DNA of 28,836 nucleotides from a virus. The notes beneath the pieces are model-generated. The model searched no databases and was not told the origin of the DNA. It worked only from the letters and a program-made list of their open reading frames with translations. This document shows, piece by piece, positions 16,815 through 24,479 of this stretch. A program made the position numbers and the translations under genes. The stretch is taken from positions 1-28,836 of IMG/VR virus record IMGVR_UViG_3300018065_000059. One strand, 5' to 3'. Numbering within the stretch: the first letter of the stretch is position 1; every line of letters starts with the position of its first letter.

Positions 16815-17402
16815 ATGAAGCCCGCCATCATCCTCCTGCTGGCCGTCCTAGCTTCGTGCGGGACCCTGGCAGCCGCAGAGCCGAACGAGTGGCACCTGTT
16901 CTTCCGGCAGGAGTTCTCGCACCAGTCCGGCTCGATCGAAGGAGTGCAGCCCCTCGCGTTCGACACCAGCTCGAGCGGCGAAGGGTTCGCCATCGGCATC
17001 GGGGCCACCTGGTATGGCAAGCCCCCGCTGCCCTCTCGAACGACCCTCCGCGCCACGGAAGTCCTCGAGAAGCTGTTGGTTCTCGAGCAGTCTCGTCGTG
17101 ACGAGGATCAGATTCGCACCATCGCCAAGAACGAGTCCACGGATGCCCTCGGATCCACTGGACCCAGCACGACCACCGTGAACATCGGTGGCGAGGAGAA
17201 GGAGCCGGACAAGCCCGCGCCGCACCCGATCCTCGGAGAGAAGCCCGAAGGCGTTCCTGACTTCCTGTGGTGGCTCCTCGGCCTCTTCGTCGTGCTCGGG
17301 ATCGAGGGCGTGCGTAGGATCCGGGCGGCGATTCGACTCGCTGACGAAGAACCCAAGCCGACAGTTGCCAATGATCGTGACGACCGACCTGCACCTGACT
17401 GA
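16815..17402 (+). CDS. predicted lipoprotein/membrane protein of unknown function
   Basis: 195 aa. The start MKPAIILLLAVLASCGTLAAA is a signal peptide with a lipobox-like LASC, so lipid attachment at Cys15 is likely. The middle is hydrophilic with Thr/Gly/Pro linkers. A second hydrophobic segment (FLWWLLGLFVVLGIEGV) lies near 150-166, with a charged tail after it. An envelope protein among DNA-metabolism genes is odd; a spanin, superinfection-exclusion or membrane-anchor role are all possible, none shown. ATG at 16815 preferred over an in-frame TTG at 16806, since it begins the signal peptide exactly; no strong ribosome site is present. The 3' end overlaps the SbcD-like start by 32 bases. Confidence 0.65.
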   Translation: MKPAIILLLAVLASCGTLAAAEPNEWHLFFRQEFSHQSGSIEGVQPLAFDTSSSGEGFAIGIGATWYGKPPLPSRTTLRATEVLEKLLVLEQSRRDEDQIRTIAKNESTDALGSTGPSTTTVNIGGEEKEPDKPAPHPILGEKPEGVPDFLWWLLGLFVVLGIEGVRRIRAAIRLADEEPKPTVANDRDDRPAPD

Positions 17403-18396
17403 TCGCGAGCGCGACGAGTACAGGTGGGACTTCCTGCGCTGGCTCACCGCGAAGACCTCGAAGTCCAGTGAGGACACCTGGATCCTCGGGGACTTGACCG
17501 ACGCGAAGGACGGACACAGCTCCGTGCTGGTGAACCGTATCGTCCGCGCGCTCGTGGGCCTGGCTGCCTGTGGTGGCCAGGTCTACGTGTTGAAGGGGAA
17601 CCACGACTACACCGACGAGGCCGAGCCGTTCTTCGGGTTCGTGGACAAGATCCCCGGAGTCCACTTCGTCACCGAGCCCCAGTGGATCGAGACCGATGTC
17701 GGGCTGGTGCTCGCGCTCCCCCACACGCGCCAGCCCGTGCCCGTGTGGGATCCGATCCTCGAGGAGCGGGAAAGCGACCCGGATCTGATCCTCTGCCACC
17801 AGACCTTCAACGGCGCCAACGCTGGTGGAGGCTTCAAGCTCCAAGCGGGCATCAGCTCGACCTACTTCAAGGAGTGGAAGCTCGAGTGCCCCGTTCTCTC
17901 GGGCGACATCCATGTCCCGCAGACCCTCGGCGGCATCGAGTACGTCGGCACTCCCTACCCGGTCGCGTTCGGAGATGACCACGACTGCCGTGTCCTCGGG
18001 CTGTGGAACGAGGGCGATGGCGTCGAGTGGGCCTCCGAGCCGGTCGAGACCATCCAGAAGCTCAAGCTGGTGATCGACGACCTCGACGACCTCGAGGGCA
18101 TCGGCCCCGGCGACCAGGTGAAGGTGAAGCTCCGGCTCCCTCGACGTGAGTTCGCGGACTGGGAGCAGCGCCGCGACGAAGTCGTCGAGCTGGTGGCCCA
18201 CATGGGCGGGCACCTTCACTCGATCGAGTTGGAGGAGCGCAAGCGCAAGCGCCGCCTCGTGGACGCCCCCAGGACTTCGATCGCCCGGGACACGCGCACC
18301 CCTCGGGAGCTGCTCGCGCAGTTCTGCGAGGCGCGGGGCCTCACCGAGGGCGAACGATTCGCTGGCGAGGACGTGTTGGATCAGCTCGAAGCGTAG
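17371..18396 (+). CDS. SbcD/Mre11-like nuclease subunit (T4 gp47-like)
   Basis: 341 aa, near T4 gp47 (339). Metallophosphoesterase motifs appear in order: Asp6 and His8 in TTDLHLTD, ILGDLTD near 38-44, KGNHDY (Asn77, His78), LCHQTF (His143), and SGDIHVPQ (His181). The C-terminal 130 residues are the charged capping/partner-binding part. With the SbcC-like protein next door it should form a nuclease that resects DNA ends to give 3' tails for UvsX. The ATG lies inside the end of the upstream lipoprotein gene (32-base overlap). Ends TAG, 8 bases before the next ATG. Confidence 0.88.
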   Translation: MIVTTDLHLTDRERDEYRWDFLRWLTAKTSKSSEDTWILGDLTDAKDGHSSVLVNRIVRALVGLAACGGQVYVLKGNHDYTDEAEPFFGFVDKIPGVHFVTEPQWIETDVGLVLALPHTRQPVPVWDPILEERESDPDLILCHQTFNGANAGGGFKLQAGISSTYFKEWKLECPVLSGDIHVPQTLGGIEYVGTPYPVAFGDDHDCRVLGLWNEGDGVEWASEPVETIQKLKLVIDDLDDLEGIGPGDQVKVKLRLPRREFADWEQRRDEVVELVAHMGGHLHSIELEERKRKRRLVDAPRTSIARDTRTPRELLAQFCEARGLTEGERFAGEDVLDQLEA

Positions 18397-18404
18397 GTGC
18401 TCGA

Positions 18405-20219
18405 ATGAAGATCAAGCAGATCAGCCTCGAGGGCTTCCGTTCGTTCGCGCAGCGGCAGACCTTCGTGTTCCCCGACCGCGCGGGCCTCTTCCTGATCCGG
18501 GGCGAGAACAAGCTCGAGCCGAACCTGGGAGCCAACGGCTCGGGCAAGAGCACCTTCTGGGACGCTGTCTGCTGGTGCTTGTACGAGAAGACGGCGCGCG
18601 GGCTCCGCGCGGGCAACGCTGAGTCCTGGTTCGGCGGGAAGACTTCGGTGGCACTCACCCTCGAGGTGGACGGCACCGAGGTCGAGATCATCCGCACGCG
18701 CAAGCCGATCAGCCTCACTCTGAACGGCGAGCCCGTCGAGCAGAAGATCATCGACGACCTGGTGGCGATGTCCTACGACCGCTTCCTCCAGGCCGTGCTG
18801 ATGGGCCAGTTCGGGACGATGTTCACGGACCTGCGCCCCACGCAGCGCCTCGACTGGATGACCTCGATCCTCGACCTAGGCATCTGGTCGGATGCGTCGA
18901 AGGCCGCCTCGAGGATGGTGAATGACTACGACCGCGACCTGGTGCGATCGAGCACGAGCGTCGAGATGCTCGAGCGCGAGATCGCCCGCCTCCGTGAGCT
19001 GGATGATGCGACTCGCTCCGCCCGGGACGAGTGGCAGGCCCAGCGCGACGCGAAGGAGGAGGCGCTCCGCGCCAAGATCCGCGAGTTGAAGGACAAGCGC
19101 GAGCGCATCGCAGCCCTGTCCCGCGAAGCCACGGACAAGCTCCAGCGCGGGCTCGAGGTGAAGGAGGGGGTCGAGAAGGACTACGGCGCCGCCGACTCCC
19201 GCCTGCGCCGCACCCGCGAGCAGGTCGCCACGCTCAAGGCCGAGTTCGAGTCCGAGAAGCGCAAGCTGCATGATCTCCAGCAGCGGTCCGACGAGCTGGC
19301 CGACCTGGGCGGCACCTGCCCCACCTGCGAGCAGGAGATCCCGACGAGCCATCTGGAGAAGGCGCTCGACGAGGTGGACGGGCAGCTCGACCTCCAGAGC
19401 AACGAGGTGAAGAAGGCGAAGGCCGACCTCGATGCCGCTCGCGATGAAGTGAAGCGCGTGCAGGATCATCTCATCCGCCACGAGACGGCGCTGCGCGACG
19501 CCAAGCGCGAGGTCGAGCTGGCGCGGGACATGCGAGCCCAGCACTCGAGAGATGAAGGCAGGGTCACCGACGAGCTTTCCCTGCTGTGCGACAGGCTCGA
19601 TGAAGTGCGGGCCGAGAAGTTCCACAGCGCGCTGGACCCGCAGAAGCTCGATGATCTCGAGAACGAGCTGCTGGAAGCCGAGGTGGCGATGTTCGACGCC
19701 TCGAGCCTCAAGGACATGGCCGAGGACTGGCCGAAGCTGTTCAAGGAGCTGCGCCTTTGGGTCGTGGATGAAGCTCTCGACGAGCTGGAGATCCATGTGA
19801 ACAGCTCGCTGGTGGAGCTGGGCCTCAAGGACTGGCAGCTCGAGTTCACCGTCGAGCGCGAGACCGCCTCGGGCTCGATCAGCCGAGGCTTCGAGATCAT
19901 CGTCCGCAGCCCCGAGAGCCCCGCAGGCGTTCCGTGGGAGACCTGGTCCGGCGGCGAGACGCAACGCCTCCGCATCGCCTGTGCGGTCGGCTTCGCCAGC
20001 CTCATCCGCTCGCGGATGCCCAGCCCGCCCGACTTCGAGGTTTGGGACGAGCCCACGGCCCACCTGAACACCGAAGGAGTCGAAGATCTCGTCGCCTTCA
20101 TGGACGAGCGAGCAGAGGACCGCCAGGTCTGGATCGTCGATCACCGGATGCTCGACAGCGGCCACTTCGACCAGACCTTCACCGTCACGAAGACCAAGAA
20201 CGGGAGCAGGATCGAATGA
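18405..20219 (+). CDS. SbcC/Rad50-like ATPase subunit (T4 gp46-like)
   Basis: 604 aa (T4 gp46 is 560). The start KIKQISLEGFRSF is typical of Rad50/SbcC. Walker A GANGSGKS at 42-49; long coiled coil with Arg/Glu/Lys heptads from about 165 to 440, interrupted by a zinc hook with CPTC at 305-308; ABC signature TWSGGETQRLR at 513-523; Walker B FEVWDEPTAHLN near 544-555; and a His switch VDHRM near 582. Dimerises through the hook and partners the nuclease at 17371. The order gp47-gp46 matches T4. End overlaps the next gene by ATGA. Confidence 0.92.
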   Translation: MKIKQISLEGFRSFAQRQTFVFPDRAGLFLIRGENKLEPNLGANGSGKSTFWDAVCWCLYEKTARGLRAGNAESWFGGKTSVALTLEVDGTEVEIIRTRKPISLTLNGEPVEQKIIDDLVAMSYDRFLQAVLMGQFGTMFTDLRPTQRLDWMTSILDLGIWSDASKAASRMVNDYDRDLVRSSTSVEMLEREIARLRELDDATRSARDEWQAQRDAKEEALRAKIRELKDKRERIAALSREATDKLQRGLEVKEGVEKDYGAADSRLRRTREQVATLKAEFESEKRKLHDLQQRSDELADLGGTCPTCEQEIPTSHLEKALDEVDGQLDLQSNEVKKAKADLDAARDEVKRVQDHLIRHETALRDAKREVELARDMRAQHSRDEGRVTDELSLLCDRLDEVRAEKFHSALDPQKLDDLENELLEAEVAMFDASSLKDMAEDWPKLFKELRLWVVDEALDELEIHVNSSLVELGLKDWQLEFTVERETASGSISRGFEIIVRSPESPAGVPWETWSGGETQRLRIACAVGFASLIRSRMPSPPDFEVWDEPTAHLNTEGVEDLVAFMDERAEDRQVWIVDHRMLDSGHFDQTFTVTKTKNGSRIE

Positions 20220-20623
20220 TTGCCTTTGGCGGGTATGAATGGTGGAAGGCGAAGGCCGACGACCACAGGAAGCTCCGAGATGAGGCCCTGGATTCATTCG
20301 AGCGCGACCGGCAGGACGAGTGCTACCGTCTGGCGGCGCAGGTTGCCGGGGACCTGAGACGAGCTGAACGAGCGGCAGACCCCGCCGCACAGCTCAAGGA
20401 CGCCATCGAGCGGGAAGCCCACAGGCTCGAGCGCGACCTCAGGTACAGCGTCTCCCCCGATGGTCGCGTCGCCATCGAGATCATGCAGTCCAAGCTCAAG
20501 GATCCGCTGGCCGTGCGCGAAGCTGCAAGGATCGCCCTCGACAGACTCGGCCTCGGCAAGCCCGAGGACTACCGCAAGGCGCAGGACCTCGATTGCTACA
20601 TCGGCTACCCCAAGAAGAAATGA
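20216..20623 (+). CDS. hypothetical protein, 135 aa, charged helical
   Basis: Limits set by ATGA overlaps at both ends. The product opens MIAFGGYEWWKAKADDHRK and is mostly Arg/Glu-rich helix (probably coiled coil around 30-75), then a short beta/helix part ending in GYPKKK. No motif recognised. Being fused by overlap to the gp46-like gene, it may accompany the nuclease complex, but this is inference. Confidence 0.7.
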   Translation: MIAFGGYEWWKAKADDHRKLRDEALDSFERDRQDECYRLAAQVAGDLRRAERAADPAAQLKDAIEREAHRLERDLRYSVSPDGRVAIEIMQSKLKDPLAVREAARIALDRLGLGKPEDYRKAQDLDCYIGYPKKK

Positions 20624-20892
20624 AGTCGCACAAGCTCTACTTCGACCCGAAGCGCGACGCCCTGATGAGCAAGCACGGCGAGATGAACGCCTGCTATGTC
20701 TGCGGGCGCCCGCTCGATGCAGATCGAGCCCAGTTCATCCACGTGGTCGGCGGAGGGCTCGAGTGGACGGACGACGAGGACTGGCCCGACGACCCGGGCA
20801 GCCTCGGATGCTTCCCCGTCGGAGCCTTCTGCTACCAGATGATGCGGACCAGGGCGGGCCTCCATGAGCGCCCCCATGAGCCCAGCTCTTGA
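20620..20892 (+). CDS. small putative zinc-binding protein, 90 aa
   Basis: ATGA overlap start. Cysteines are arranged as CYVCG near residues 25-29, with His in QFIHVVGGG about 18 residues later, and LGCFPVGAFC near 64-73, which could make one zinc site. A distant relation to HNH-like or recombination-endonuclease VII-like treble clefts cannot be excluded, yet no H-N-H triad is seen. Unknown function. Its last 29 bases overlap the terminase-like gene. Confidence 0.6.
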   Translation: MKSHKLYFDPKRDALMSKHGEMNACYVCGRPLDADRAQFIHVVGGGLEWTDDEDWPDDPGSLGCFPVGAFCYQMMRTRAGLHERPHEPSS

Positions 20893-21499
20893 CCTAGGAG
20901 CACCTTCCAGGGTAGACCTCGAAGGACCCAGCATCCGACAGGGAGCGACCGTACAGAAAGTCGAACCCGTCGAACGCCTCTACCGTCGCACCCGAGGAAT
21001 GACGAAGAAGCGCCAGCGCCGCGTGCTCGAGAAGGGCACGGAAGAGAAGGAACCGCCGAATGATACAGGCGGGAAGAAGGAGCCTTGGCGCGAGCTTCCG
21101 AAGGTCGAGCTGGCCCGAAAGCTGCCCGGACTCGGGCGTCCCAGCAAGTTGACGGGACCCGTGCTCAAGCAGATCGAGACGATCTGCATGTTGGAAGCGA
21201 ACCCGAGCTACAGGACGATCGCGAAGATCATCGGAGTCAAGCACACGACCTTTCATGCTTGGCTGAATGAATATCGAGGTCTGAGGGAACAGGTTGATTC
21301 ATGGAGGCAGACGGCGCTTCAAAGCCTGCGCCGAGCAGCCGTGAGTGAAGCGCGGAACGGAGACATGCGGACGCTGCGCTGGCTACTGGACAGGCGGGAC
21401 CGCGACTTCAAGAAGGAAGACGAGCCGGGCGGCGTAGATGCTGGTGCTTCGACGCTGTGGAGCGACGACGACGAGACCCCTGACCCCACCTTCCTGTGA
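20864..21499 (+). CDS. terminase small subunit-like DNA-binding protein
   Basis: 211 aa from the first ATG; in-frame ATGs at 20876 and 20999 are possible and 20999 (164 aa, GAGGA just before) may be the true start. From about residue 90, GRPSKLT...NPSYRTIAKIIGVKHTTFHAWLNEY is a helix-turn-helix of the kind that opens small terminases. The later ARNGDMRTLRWLLDRRDRDFK matches the family's helical end (x-x-G-D-x-x-x-x-x-W-L-L-x-R-R). Role: recognises phage DNA for packaging, or another regulator with the same fold. No large terminase lies in the window. A patch around 21241-21310 is richer in A/T than its surroundings. Confidence 0.6.
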   Translation: MSAPMSPALDLGAPSRVDLEGPSIRQGATVQKVEPVERLYRRTRGMTKKRQRRVLEKGTEEKEPPNDTGGKKEPWRELPKVELARKLPGLGRPSKLTGPVLKQIETICMLEANPSYRTIAKIIGVKHTTFHAWLNEYRGLREQVDSWRQTALQSLRRAAVSEARNGDMRTLRWLLDRRDRDFKKEDEPGGVDAGASTLWSDDDETPDPTFL

Positions 21500-21717
21500 G
21501 CGACCGACCCGACTTCCGCCTCAGCCCCGACAAGCTGTGGGGCCGCTACCACGAGGCGCGTGAAGGTCGGCGCCGGGCCTCGAGGGAAGGTCGGGAGGTC
21601 GCAGCGGCGTTCTACAAGGGCCAGATGTTCGCCTTCGCCGCAGCCATCGGGCACCCGCGCGTCGAGGTCGAGGAAGACCTCAAGGACACCGTCACCAGCA
21701 CCAGCACGCAGGCATGA
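21496..21717 (+). CDS. small hypothetical protein, 73 aa
   Basis: GTG start in a GTGA overlap and ATGA overlap at the end. Basic helical first half (RYHEAREGRRRASREGREVAAAFY) and an acidic, Thr/Ser-rich end. No family recognised; tightly packed after the terminase-like gene. Confidence 0.65.
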   Translation: MSDRPDFRLSPDKLWGRYHEAREGRRRASREGREVAAAFYKGQMFAFAAAIGHPRVEVEEDLKDTVTSTSTQA

Positions 21718-22193
21718 ACAAGCTCGACGACGAGTTCCGGCTTCTCCGTACCGTCACCATGGAGCATGACGCCACGGGCAAGCACCTGGTGGACTTCTAC
21801 ATCGGACCCAGCTCGCAGAAGATCACGGTCTGCGCTCGCGAGCTGTGGCAGTTCTTCGATCCCGGTGCGAGCCGTGGACGGCCCAAGAAGATCACGCTGG
21901 AGATCGGCGCGGTCAGTTGCGACGCTGTCGGCTCCTACAGCACGGCGAAGCATGTCGTAGGCATCACCCGCTTCATCTTCGATTCAGGTGCGGGCACGGG
22001 CAACAGGCTCTTCGTTCTGACGAAGGATGGCAGCATCGCGGGCATCGAGATCACCCCCTCGTTCGCCGCGCTGCTGGTGAGGGCTTGGTCGCAAGCCCAC
22101 CAGATCCGCGAGCAGTTCCTCGACAAAGGCGAGTACGAGCAATCCCGAAGGTACGCCCAACTCGCCCTCCGACTCTGGATCCACTCCGAATGA
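21714..22193 (+). CDS. hypothetical protein, 159 aa, mixed beta/alpha
   Basis: ATGA overlaps at both ends. Strand-rich residues 10-115 (HLVDFYIGPSSQKITVCARELW, KITLEIGAVSCDAV, GNRLFVLTKDGSIAGIEI) followed by two helices with an Arg/Tyr/Leu pattern at the end. Family not recognised and no catalytic signature visible. Confidence 0.7.
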   Translation: MNKLDDEFRLLRTVTMEHDATGKHLVDFYIGPSSQKITVCARELWQFFDPGASRGRPKKITLEIGAVSCDAVGSYSTAKHVVGITRFIFDSGAGTGNRLFVLTKDGSIAGIEITPSFAALLVRAWSQAHQIREQFLDKGEYEQSRRYAQLALRLWIHSE

Positions 22194-22642
22194 AGTACCC
22201 CGGGCTGTTCCTTGGGCCTGTTGCGGAAGTCGTCGATCTTCTCGACGGCGCGGGCTACGAAGGACACGCGGATTGCCTGCGCGAGTTGCTCGAGGAGCTT
22301 CGCGTCCAGGTTGGCGCTCTCGATCCCGATGGATCCTGCCCCTGGTGTGGTACACCTAGAGGCATGAGCGACCAACCGCACCCCGACGGCGGAGTCGAAG
22401 TGATCCTCGAGCCCGAGGACCTTCTCCCGCAGAACGAAGCAGCGACCGTCAAGTTCCTGCTCCACCCCGAGGCCATGATGCTCGCCATGCAGGACTCCGC
22501 CTGGCCGAGTGTGAAGTCCGAGCCCCAAGCCCATGTGTTCGTGGCTCGCTTCTACAAGCAGGCGAAGCCCAAGGTCCTCGAGCGCATCCGCAAGGCGCGC
22601 GACAGGGCGCGCATCGAAGCGGCTCGCCGCATGGACACCTGA
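22190..22642 (+). CDS. hypothetical protein with CPWC motif, 150 aa
   Basis: ATG of an ATGA overlap. Residues 1-55 form a helical domain ending in a CPWCGT pair, reminiscent of half a zinc ribbon. After residue 59 comes a second part (VILEPEDLLPQ, LLHPEAMMLAMQDSAWP) and a basic helix KVLERIRKARDRARIEAARR. An in-frame ATG at 22363 could start a shorter protein, MSDQPHPDGG..., as an internal start or separate old gene now fused. Function unknown. Confidence 0.65.
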   Translation: MKYPGLFLGPVAEVVDLLDGAGYEGHADCLRELLEELRVQVGALDPDGSCPWCGTPRGMSDQPHPDGGVEVILEPEDLLPQNEAATVKFLLHPEAMMLAMQDSAWPSVKSEPQAHVFVARFYKQAKPKVLERIRKARDRARIEAARRMDT

Positions 22643-22670
22643 ACCCCAGCATCCGAGGAAAAGCAACACC

Positions 22671-23360
22671 ATGGTCACCAAGAAGCGCAAGCGCCGGGTC
22701 ACGAAGGGCGCGGCGATGGAAGTCGAGACGGTCCCGATCGACGACCTCAAGCTCGACAGCCGCAACGCGAGGAAGGGCAGCATCGGCCCGATCGCTGAGT
22801 CCCTCCAGGAGTTCGGCCAGCACCGCCCCGCTGTGGTGCAGCGCGGGACGAACAAGATCATCGCCGGGAACCACATGGTCAAGGCGGCGAAGTCGATCGG
22901 CTGGGACGAGATCGCCGTCGTGTTCGTGGACGACGACGACGAGCAGAGCATCCGGCGAGCCATCGCGGACAACGCGACCGGCGACCTGGCGACGTGGGAC
23001 GAGGCCGTCCTCAAGTCCCTGATGGACGAGGTCGGTACGGACATCCCCGGCGTCACCGACGATCTGCTCGAGCAGCTCCAGAAGGCCACGAAGGAGGTGG
23101 AGGACGACGACGGCCCCACCTACCCGATCGTCCCCCGGATGAACGAGAAGTACGGCTACGTGGTGATCGTGGCCGAGTCGGAGGTGGACTGCGCCTGGCT
23201 CGAGACCACCTTCGGGCTCCAGAAGGAGCAGAGCTACAAGAACAGCAAGATCGGGATCAGCCGAGTGGTGACGGTCTCGAGGCTCCAGGCCGAGACCCGC
23301 CTGGGCGCGCTCGGCGCCCAGAACGACGAGGACGAGGACGACATCGAGGAGGTGGAGTGA
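22671..23360 (+). CDS. ParB-like (ParB/Srx-fold) nuclease-domain protein
   Basis: 229 aa. After a basic start, residues about 18-105 follow the ParB N-terminal domain: VETVPIDDLKLDSRNARKG, IAESLQEFGQHRPAVV, IIAGNHMVKAAKSIG and VVFVDDDDEQSIRRAIADN. The usual G-E-R-R box is G-N-H-M here, as in many phage ParB-like proteins. The C-terminal 80 residues (YGYVVIVAESEVDCAWLETTFGL) form a second strand-rich domain. No centromere-binding helix-turn-helix is seen, so plasmid partition is unlikely. In phages this fold occurs beside DNA-modifying enzymes, and its stop shares a base with the glycosyltransferase-like start here. Ribosome site GAGGAA at 22655-22660. Confidence 0.75.
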   Translation: MVTKKRKRRVTKGAAMEVETVPIDDLKLDSRNARKGSIGPIAESLQEFGQHRPAVVQRGTNKIIAGNHMVKAAKSIGWDEIAVVFVDDDDEQSIRRAIADNATGDLATWDEAVLKSLMDEVGTDIPGVTDDLLEQLQKATKEVEDDDGPTYPIVPRMNEKYGYVVIVAESEVDCAWLETTFGLQKEQSYKNSKIGISRVVTVSRLQAETRLGALGAQNDEDEDDIEEVE

Positions 23361-24112
23361 TGCACGTGCCCTGCGTAGTCCCGACTCACGGGCGGTCGAA
23401 GAAGGTGCTGACCTTCGATGCGATCGACGACATCATCCTGTGCGTAGCCGAGTCCCAGCTCCCGCTGTACAAGGAGACCTACCCCGATGCTGAGTACAGC
23501 GTCCACCCCGACAGCGTCGTCGGGCTGAGTGCCAAGAGGCAGTGGATCTACGAGGAGTTCGGGGACGTGTTCATGCTCGACGACGATGCAGTCGCCCTCT
23601 ACGACATGACGCACGAGGCTGGCAGCACCGAGGCCAGCAAGATCAGCCCGAAGCGCGCTCGAGCCATGCTCGATCGGCTGTACACCGAGGCGAAGGACCT
23701 GGGCGTCTACCTCTGGGGGTTCTTCCAGTCGTCGGACCCCCGGATGTACGGGCCCCAGAACCCTTTCAAGGTCACGGGCTACGTGCTGGGCGGAAGCATC
23801 GGCCTCTGCGCGGGCAGCCGGATCCACTTCCCGAAGGAGATCAACACGATCGAGGACTTCTGGGCAGCGGGCCTGAACGCGCACTACCACCGGAAGATCT
23901 GGGTGGACCGGCGCTACGCCTTCAAGTTCAAGGACACCTTCAAGGGCAAGGGAGGCTGCTCGCAGCACCGGACGATCGACGTGGAGAAGCGCGGGAACGA
24001 GATGCTCCGCAAGGCGTTCGGGACGAAGGTGATCATCCCGAAGGCGCCGACGCCCCTGACGGGTGTTCGACACCCGGGGCAGCGGACCTTCAAGTCGCCC
24101 TTCAACAAGTGA
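23360..24112 (+). CDS. TAGT-like (TET/JBP-associated) glycosyltransferase
   Basis: 250 aa. The opening VPCVVPTHGRSKKVLTF, then LCVAESQLPLYKETYP, a G-L-S-A-K-R-Q-W-I segment and FMLDDDAVALYD (Asp74-76) match the layout of TAGT glycosyltransferases: short strand, G-R, sugar-nucleotide loop, R-Q-W helix, acidic D-D-D metal site. Later LGGSIGLCAG and EDFWAAGLNAHYHRK are also GT-A-like. Iyer and colleagues described TAGT genes in phages with TET/JBP base oxidases, ParB-like proteins and other modification genes. No such oxidase is in this window, so the acceptor (modified pyrimidine or other) is unknown. It closes the operon just before an intrinsic terminator. Confidence 0.6.
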   Translation: MHVPCVVPTHGRSKKVLTFDAIDDIILCVAESQLPLYKETYPDAEYSVHPDSVVGLSAKRQWIYEEFGDVFMLDDDAVALYDMTHEAGSTEASKISPKRARAMLDRLYTEAKDLGVYLWGFFQSSDPRMYGPQNPFKVTGYVLGGSIGLCAGSRIHFPKEINTIEDFWAAGLNAHYHRKIWVDRRYAFKFKDTFKGKGGCSQHRTIDVEKRGNEMLRKAFGTKVIIPKAPTPLTGVRHPGQRTFKSPFNK

Positions 24113-24133
24113 GCGGCGACGAGTGAGTCAAAC

Positions 24134-24163
24134 AGCGGGGGCTTCGGCCCCCGCTTCATTTTC
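24134..24163 (+). terminator. intrinsic (Rho-independent) terminator
   Basis: A 9-bp perfect stem AGCGGGGGC / GCCCCCGCT closed by a TTCG tetraloop, at 24134-24155, followed directly by TCATTTTCC. It lies 21 bases after the glycosyltransferase stop and marks the end of the long replication/recombination run. It is the clearest termination signal in the window. Confidence 0.88.
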
Positions 24164-24206
24164 CAGGGAATCATGCTCGACTGCTGCCGTTCAGGTTCGG
24201 CACGGT

Positions 24207-24464
24207 ATGTCCATGAAGAAGCCCCTCACCTTCAAGGCTACGCAAGTCCGTGAAACCCAGCGCGCCGTCCTGGTCCGCGCCAGGATGATCGAGCCCGACC
24301 CGATCGGTCCGGGCTTCGTGGAGTTCGAGCGCACCGTCTGGCTGCCCAAGTCGCAGGTCGAGATCGACGGCGACACCTACACGGTCCCGCGCTGGCTGGC
24401 CCGCGACCGCGGCCTCGAGTGCGGCGAGTGCCGTGGCATGATGCGCTACCAGGTGGCCGTCTGA
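24207..24464 (+). CDS. small hypothetical protein with C-terminal CxxC, 85 aa
   Basis: First gene after the terminator. Starts MSMKKPLTFKATQV; an ATG two codons on (24213) is equally possible and no clear ribosome site favours either. Strand-rich, with ECGECRG near residues 73-79, a possible half zinc site. Unknown function. Its upstream gap probably carries a promoter, since the terminator stops upstream transcription, but none was identified with confidence. Confidence 0.6.
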   Translation: MSMKKPLTFKATQVRETQRAVLVRARMIEPDPIGPGFVEFERTVWLPKSQVEIDGDTYTVPRWLARDRGLECGECRGMMRYQVAV

Positions 24465-24479
24465 TCGCAGGCGCGCTCG

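Noticed and set aside
20216-20240. Shared promoter with 16806-16819 (TTGGCGGG-ATGAA resemblance)
   Set aside because: The 20224 copy is inside a coding frame and the likeness spans only about 14 bases; probably chance.
18876-20390. 504-residue open frame on the minus strand
   Set aside because: Fully overlaps the SbcC-like gene, whose motifs are clear; no ribosome site or motif in the antisense frame.
22363-22642. Separate gene starting at an internal ATG
   Set aside because: There is no stop between it and the upstream start in the same frame, and the upstream ATG has the genome's usual overlap, so one gene is simpler. Noted as an alternative.
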